Assembly (NCBI RefSeq): GCF_000381365.1
Contig: NZ_KB905467.1
Span: 365,604 to 429,603, forward strand
Source: Bacteroides salyersiae WAL 10018 = DSM 18765 = JCM 12988
Lineage (GTDB): Bacteria > Bacteroidota > Bacteroidia > Bacteroidales > Bacteroidaceae
Reading direction: 5' to 3'
Length of the DNA: 64,000 bases
The notes beneath the pieces were generated by a model. That model saw nothing but the letters and a program-made list of their open reading frames with translations. It did not search any database and was not told the DNA's origin. Of this stretch, positions 61,094 through 64,000 are shown one piece after another (position 1 is the stretch's first letter; the number at the start of each line of letters is the position of its first letter). Made by a program: the position numbers and the translations under genes.

Positions 61094-64000
61094 TTAGAAT
61101 TTAACTTCAAGTCCCAATGTATACTGTCTTGAATTAGGATAATCTCCCAATGCAAGGTTTGAGTCTATCTCCGGATCGATTCCTGAGAATTGTGTGAATG
61201 TGAGGAGATTACGTCCGGTGGTAAATATTCTGACTCCCTCTACGATTTTTGTTTTCTTCAATATACTTTTGGGGAGTTCATAAGAGATTGTCACATTTTT
61301 CAAACGTACAAAGGCGGCATTTTCCAGGAAATAGTTGGTGCGTAGCAGATTCTCACTGGCTACTCCGTAGCGAGGAACATCGGTAATATCACCCGGCTTT
61401 TGCCACATGGTCAGCATTCTTTTGTTCATATTGACCATGTTCGAATTGGTGGGATTTTCAGTAAAGAAGCGGTCATTGTTGATCAGGTATCTTTCTCCGA
61501 TCCATGAGAAGTCAATCATTGCAGACAAGCCTTTCCAACTGACTGAGGTACCGAAACCGCCACTGCAGGGAGCAAACATCTTCTTTCCGGTGAACTGCAT
61601 GTTGTCCATGGTGAATGTTTTGGTTTTGTTGCCGTTCAAGTCATAATACATCAAAGCGCCGTCACGTGGATCGACTCCGGCACACAGCACGGAAAAGTAT
61701 TCATTGGGATCGTGTCCTACTTGATATTTCAACCCGTATTGTGGAAATGCCAACTCGTCTAAACCATTGAACAATGATTGGATTTTTGTTTTGTTATAAT
61801 TGAAATTCGCATATACATTCCATCTGAGGTTGTTAGTGTTCAGAACTTCAAGATTCATATTAAGATCTACACCGGTATTCAGTAGCGTTCCTACATTGCC
61901 CATACCTGTGGAATGTCCGGTAGTCATAGAGAAAGGAACGTTCATGAGCATATCTACCGTCTTTTTCTGATAGTACTCGACACTGAAGTCAAGACGATCG
62001 AATACCTTTGTCGAAACGCCGGCAGAGAAGTTCTTCAAAGTTTCCCAAGTCAGATCTGAATTGCCTACTGTACCGATTACCCAACCACTCTGATTATTAT
62101 AGTTGTATGAACCGCCGCCGGCCACCATACCCAAAGAGGCATAATTACCGATTTCAGAATTACCGGTGGTACCGTAGCTGATTTTCAGACGTAAGTCGTT
62201 CAGCCATTCTACATCGTTGAGAAATGCTTCATTCTTGATGTTGTACATGGCACCGATAGAATAGAAAGAAGCCCACCGGTGGTCTTCGCTAAAACGTGAA
62301 GAACCGTCCCGACGATATGAAGCGTCCAGATAGTATTTCTCGTCATAGTTATATTCTCCTCGGAAGAAGAAAGAATTGAATACATACTCGGAACGTGCTC
62401 CGTTCACTTTGGCTGTTGCCGAAGAAACTGCGGATAATTGAGTTAAGCGACTATCCTCGATTCCTTTACCGGATGCTGAAAAACCGTCTGAGTTGTGCAT
62501 GATGGATTCTTGACCGGCCAGTAACGTCATAAAGTGTTTTCCTTTGAAAGTGTGTTTATATTCGGCCGTATTGGTGAAAGTCCAGTTACTTCCCCTCTGG
62601 AATTGTTCGGCCACGTCTCCGTTAAACTCATTATCTTCCCAAGGGTAATTTACACCTCTATATTTATATATATAGCCTTCAAAAGCTTGTGCTCCTTTTA
62701 AAGTAAGTCCTTTAAACGGGGTGATTTCAATAAAGGTATTCAAGTTGCCCATGATGCGCTCATTCTTTATGGATGAGTTTTGGAAAATCTTCATCGGGTT
62801 GGTGTATCCTGTTCCGGGCAATAGCAGTAAATCCTCACCACGTGACCACGTACCGTCTTCGTTTTCTATAATCTCGTATGGGAAGTCGATAGGTCTGCCT
62901 GTACGGGCCAGTATCAACGGAGAGTTTACCCAAGCACCTTCATTATTATCTCTGACTCCCAGAGTCGTGGCATAATCCTGATAAGAGATAGCTGAATTAA
63001 CTCCGAATTTCAACCAGTTGTTTAGTTTGGTATTTAGATTGACTCTGAAATTTTCGCGGGTTACTCCCGATTGATAAGAGGTTCCTTCCTGGTCGAAATG
63101 CCCTGCACTGATGTAATAGTTTGTAGAGCCGGAAGCACCACTGATATTGGCATCTACGGAATAAGTAGGGGTATTGTCTCTCAATACATAATCGGCCCAA
63201 TCCATACTTAAGCCATATTTCTCTATTCTGGCTTTATCAGCCATGAATTGAGGATTGGTGGCTAATGAAGGATCACACATCAATTTGAATTGAATGAACT
63301 CTTGTGCGTTCATCATATCTTTTTTGAAGTCGGGTAATTGTGAAATACCATATTGCCCGCGAATGGTAATGTTGGCTTTTTCACTGGTCTTTCCTTTTTT
63401 AGTTGTAATGTAAACAACTCCATTTGCTGCACGTGCACCGTAAATGGAGGTGGAAGATGCATCTTTCAGTACGGTTACATTTTCTATATCATTAGGGTTT
63501 AGTGATGTAAATACATCACTCGATACAGGTGCGCCATCTAATATATATAAAGGTGAAGTTCCTGCATTTAAAGAGGTATATCCACGGACACGCATGGAAG
63601 AAGATGCCGTAGGCTCACCGGAGGAGGTAAACACTTGCATACCGGCTACTTGTCCTTGAAGTGCATCGGCAAAATTCATTGTCGGCTTGGCTTCTAACGC
63701 TTTATTGCTGACCGTAGAAACAGAACCGACTACGGAGCCGAGCTTTTTGCCTGTGCCGTAACCCACAATCACAACTTCATCGACTAATTGTGAGTCCGAC
63801 TTCATGATAACTTTCATGTTGGGTTTGATTTCTCCTTCATAAGTAGCCATGCCAATAAATGAAATCCGTATTTTTTTTGCGGAAACGGGGATGTCTGATA
63901 AGACAAAATTTCCATTGGCATCGGTGATAGTACCGATACTGGTACCCACAAGTAAAACAGAGGCACCAACAACAGGTAAATCGTCCTCTTCTGAAATGAC
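61094..64000 (-). CDS. SusC/RagA-family TonB-linked transporter (5' end beyond the window)
   Basis: The frame is open to the window edge at 64000, giving 968 residues without a start. The carboxypeptidase-like beta-sandwich (VVGASVLLVGTSIGTITDAN) leads into the TonB-plug with VDEVVIVGYGTGKKLGSVVG, VRGYTSLNAGTSPLYILDG and VYITTKKGK. The barrel follows, with LKISYGTTGNSEIGNYASLG and GRNLLTFTQFSGIDPEIDSN, ending in YTLGLEVKF. Energised import of a glycan or peptide with its SusD partner. The absence of a STN domain cannot be judged because the N-terminus is missing. Confidence 0.96.
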   Translation of the reverse strand, partial: VISEEDDLPVVGASVLLVGTSIGTITDANGNFVLSDIPVSAKKIRISFIGMATYEGEIKPNMKVIMKSDSQLVDEVVIVGYGTGKKLGSVVGSVSTVSNKALEAKPTMNFADALQGQVAGMQVFTSSGEPTASSSMRVRGYTSLNAGTSPLYILDGAPVSSDVFTSLNPNDIENVTVLKDASSTSIYGARAANGVVYITTKKGKTSEKANITIRGQYGISQLPDFKKDMMNAQEFIQFKLMCDPSLATNPQFMADKARIEKYGLSMDWADYVLRDNTPTYSVDANISGASGSTNYYISAGHFDQEGTSYQSGVTRENFRVNLNTKLNNWLKFGVNSAISYQDYATTLGVRDNNEGAWVNSPLILARTGRPIDFPYEIIENEDGTWSRGEDLLLLPGTGYTNPMKIFQNSSIKNERIMGNLNTFIEITPFKGLTLKGAQAFEGYIYKYRGVNYPWEDNEFNGDVAEQFQRGSNWTFTNTAEYKHTFKGKHFMTLLAGQESIMHNSDGFSASGKGIEDSRLTQLSAVSSATAKVNGARSEYVFNSFFFRGEYNYDEKYYLDASYRRDGSSRFSEDHRWASFYSIGAMYNIKNEAFLNDVEWLNDLRLKISYGTTGNSEIGNYASLGMVAGGGSYNYNNQSGWVIGTVGNSDLTWETLKNFSAGVSTKVFDRLDFSVEYYQKKTVDMLMNVPFSMTTGHSTGMGNVGTLLNTGVDLNMNLEVLNTNNLRWNVYANFNYNKTKIQSLFNGLDELAFPQYGLKYQVGHDPNEYFSVLCAGVDPRDGALMYYDLNGNKTKTFTMDNMQFTGKKMFAPCSGGFGTSVSWKGLSAMIDFSWIGERYLINNDRFFTENPTNSNMVNMNKRMLTMWQKPGDITDVPRYGVASENLLRTNYFLENAAFVRLKNVTISYELPKSILKKTKIVEGVRIFTTGRNLLTFTQFSGIDPEIDSNLALGDYPNSRQYTLGLEVKF

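Noticed and set aside
1-64000. CRISPR array, rRNA operon, prophage or replication origin
   Set aside because: No regularly spaced repeats, rRNA-like sequence, phage structural genes or dnaA-box cluster were seen; the repeats present are palindromic and irregularly placed.

Overview
The window is chromosomal DNA of a gut Bacteroides (order Bacteroidales). Several independent signs agree: many promoters with a TAnnTTTG -7 box and few strong Shine-Dalgarno sequences, a SusC/SusD outer-membrane pair, a serine-type sulfatase, a GH3 glycosidase, a Rho factor with a very large low-complexity insertion, FeoA-FeoB fused in one chain, and a DcaP-like porin. The species cannot be fixed from sequence reading alone. 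No rRNA, CRISPR array, prophage or conjugative element is visible.

Layout. 1-1815: tail of a surface enzyme and a sulfatase. 1952-7000: endonuclease/exonuclease/phosphatase-fold protein, beta-helix lipoprotein, PepD dipeptidase, a small membrane protein and an OmpH/Skp-like lipoprotein. 7077-9706: a two-gene secreted beta-helix module. 10179-28364: mostly housekeeping genes (DivIC/FtsB-like, dnaX, tRNA-His, CapA-like, folD, ffh, MATE exporter, rho, an EFR1-type ferredoxin, tilS). Embedded in this are a LytS-type sensor kinase broken by an in-frame TGA and a tandem pair of TPR sensor kinases whose second member has lost its phospho-accepting histidine. 28552-31376: feoAB, its small Cys-rich partner and tRNA-Cys.

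31384-36290 is an accessory island beside tRNA-Cys. It holds transposase and Fic-domain remnants, a nucleotidyltransferase-fold protein, an intact IS256-family element with a perfect 8-bp target duplication, two GNAT acetyltransferases and a methyltransferase. 36290-46037: GH3-CBM6 glycosidase, an IMP dehydrogenase of the Tritrichomonas-like type, a winged-helix protein, tRNA-Thr, a TlpA-like thioredoxin, an SLC13 permease, a methyltransferase and a VOC protein. Three copies of a REP-like GC-rich palindrome sit within 4.5 kb here. 46148-50455: a run of minus-strand genes (ldhA, pirin, pdxH, MBL hydrolase, DUF4468).

50674-56175: FadL/OmpP1-type and DcaP-type outer-membrane proteins, an orphan ECF sigma factor, and a queuosine-precursor operon (transporter, queC, queF) preceded by a probable preQ1-I riboswitch. 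56269-64000: an operon of susC (cut by the window end), susD, a surface lipoprotein and a large surface protein with a T9SS-like C-terminal domain, with no glycosidase inside the window.

The least explained items are the active-kinase/pseudokinase pair, the families of long intergenic inverted repeats (GC-rich REP type, AGTAGTTA type, TGTGCCAAT type and an AT-rich type), and the T9SS-like C-terminal domains in a genus thought to lack that secretion system.
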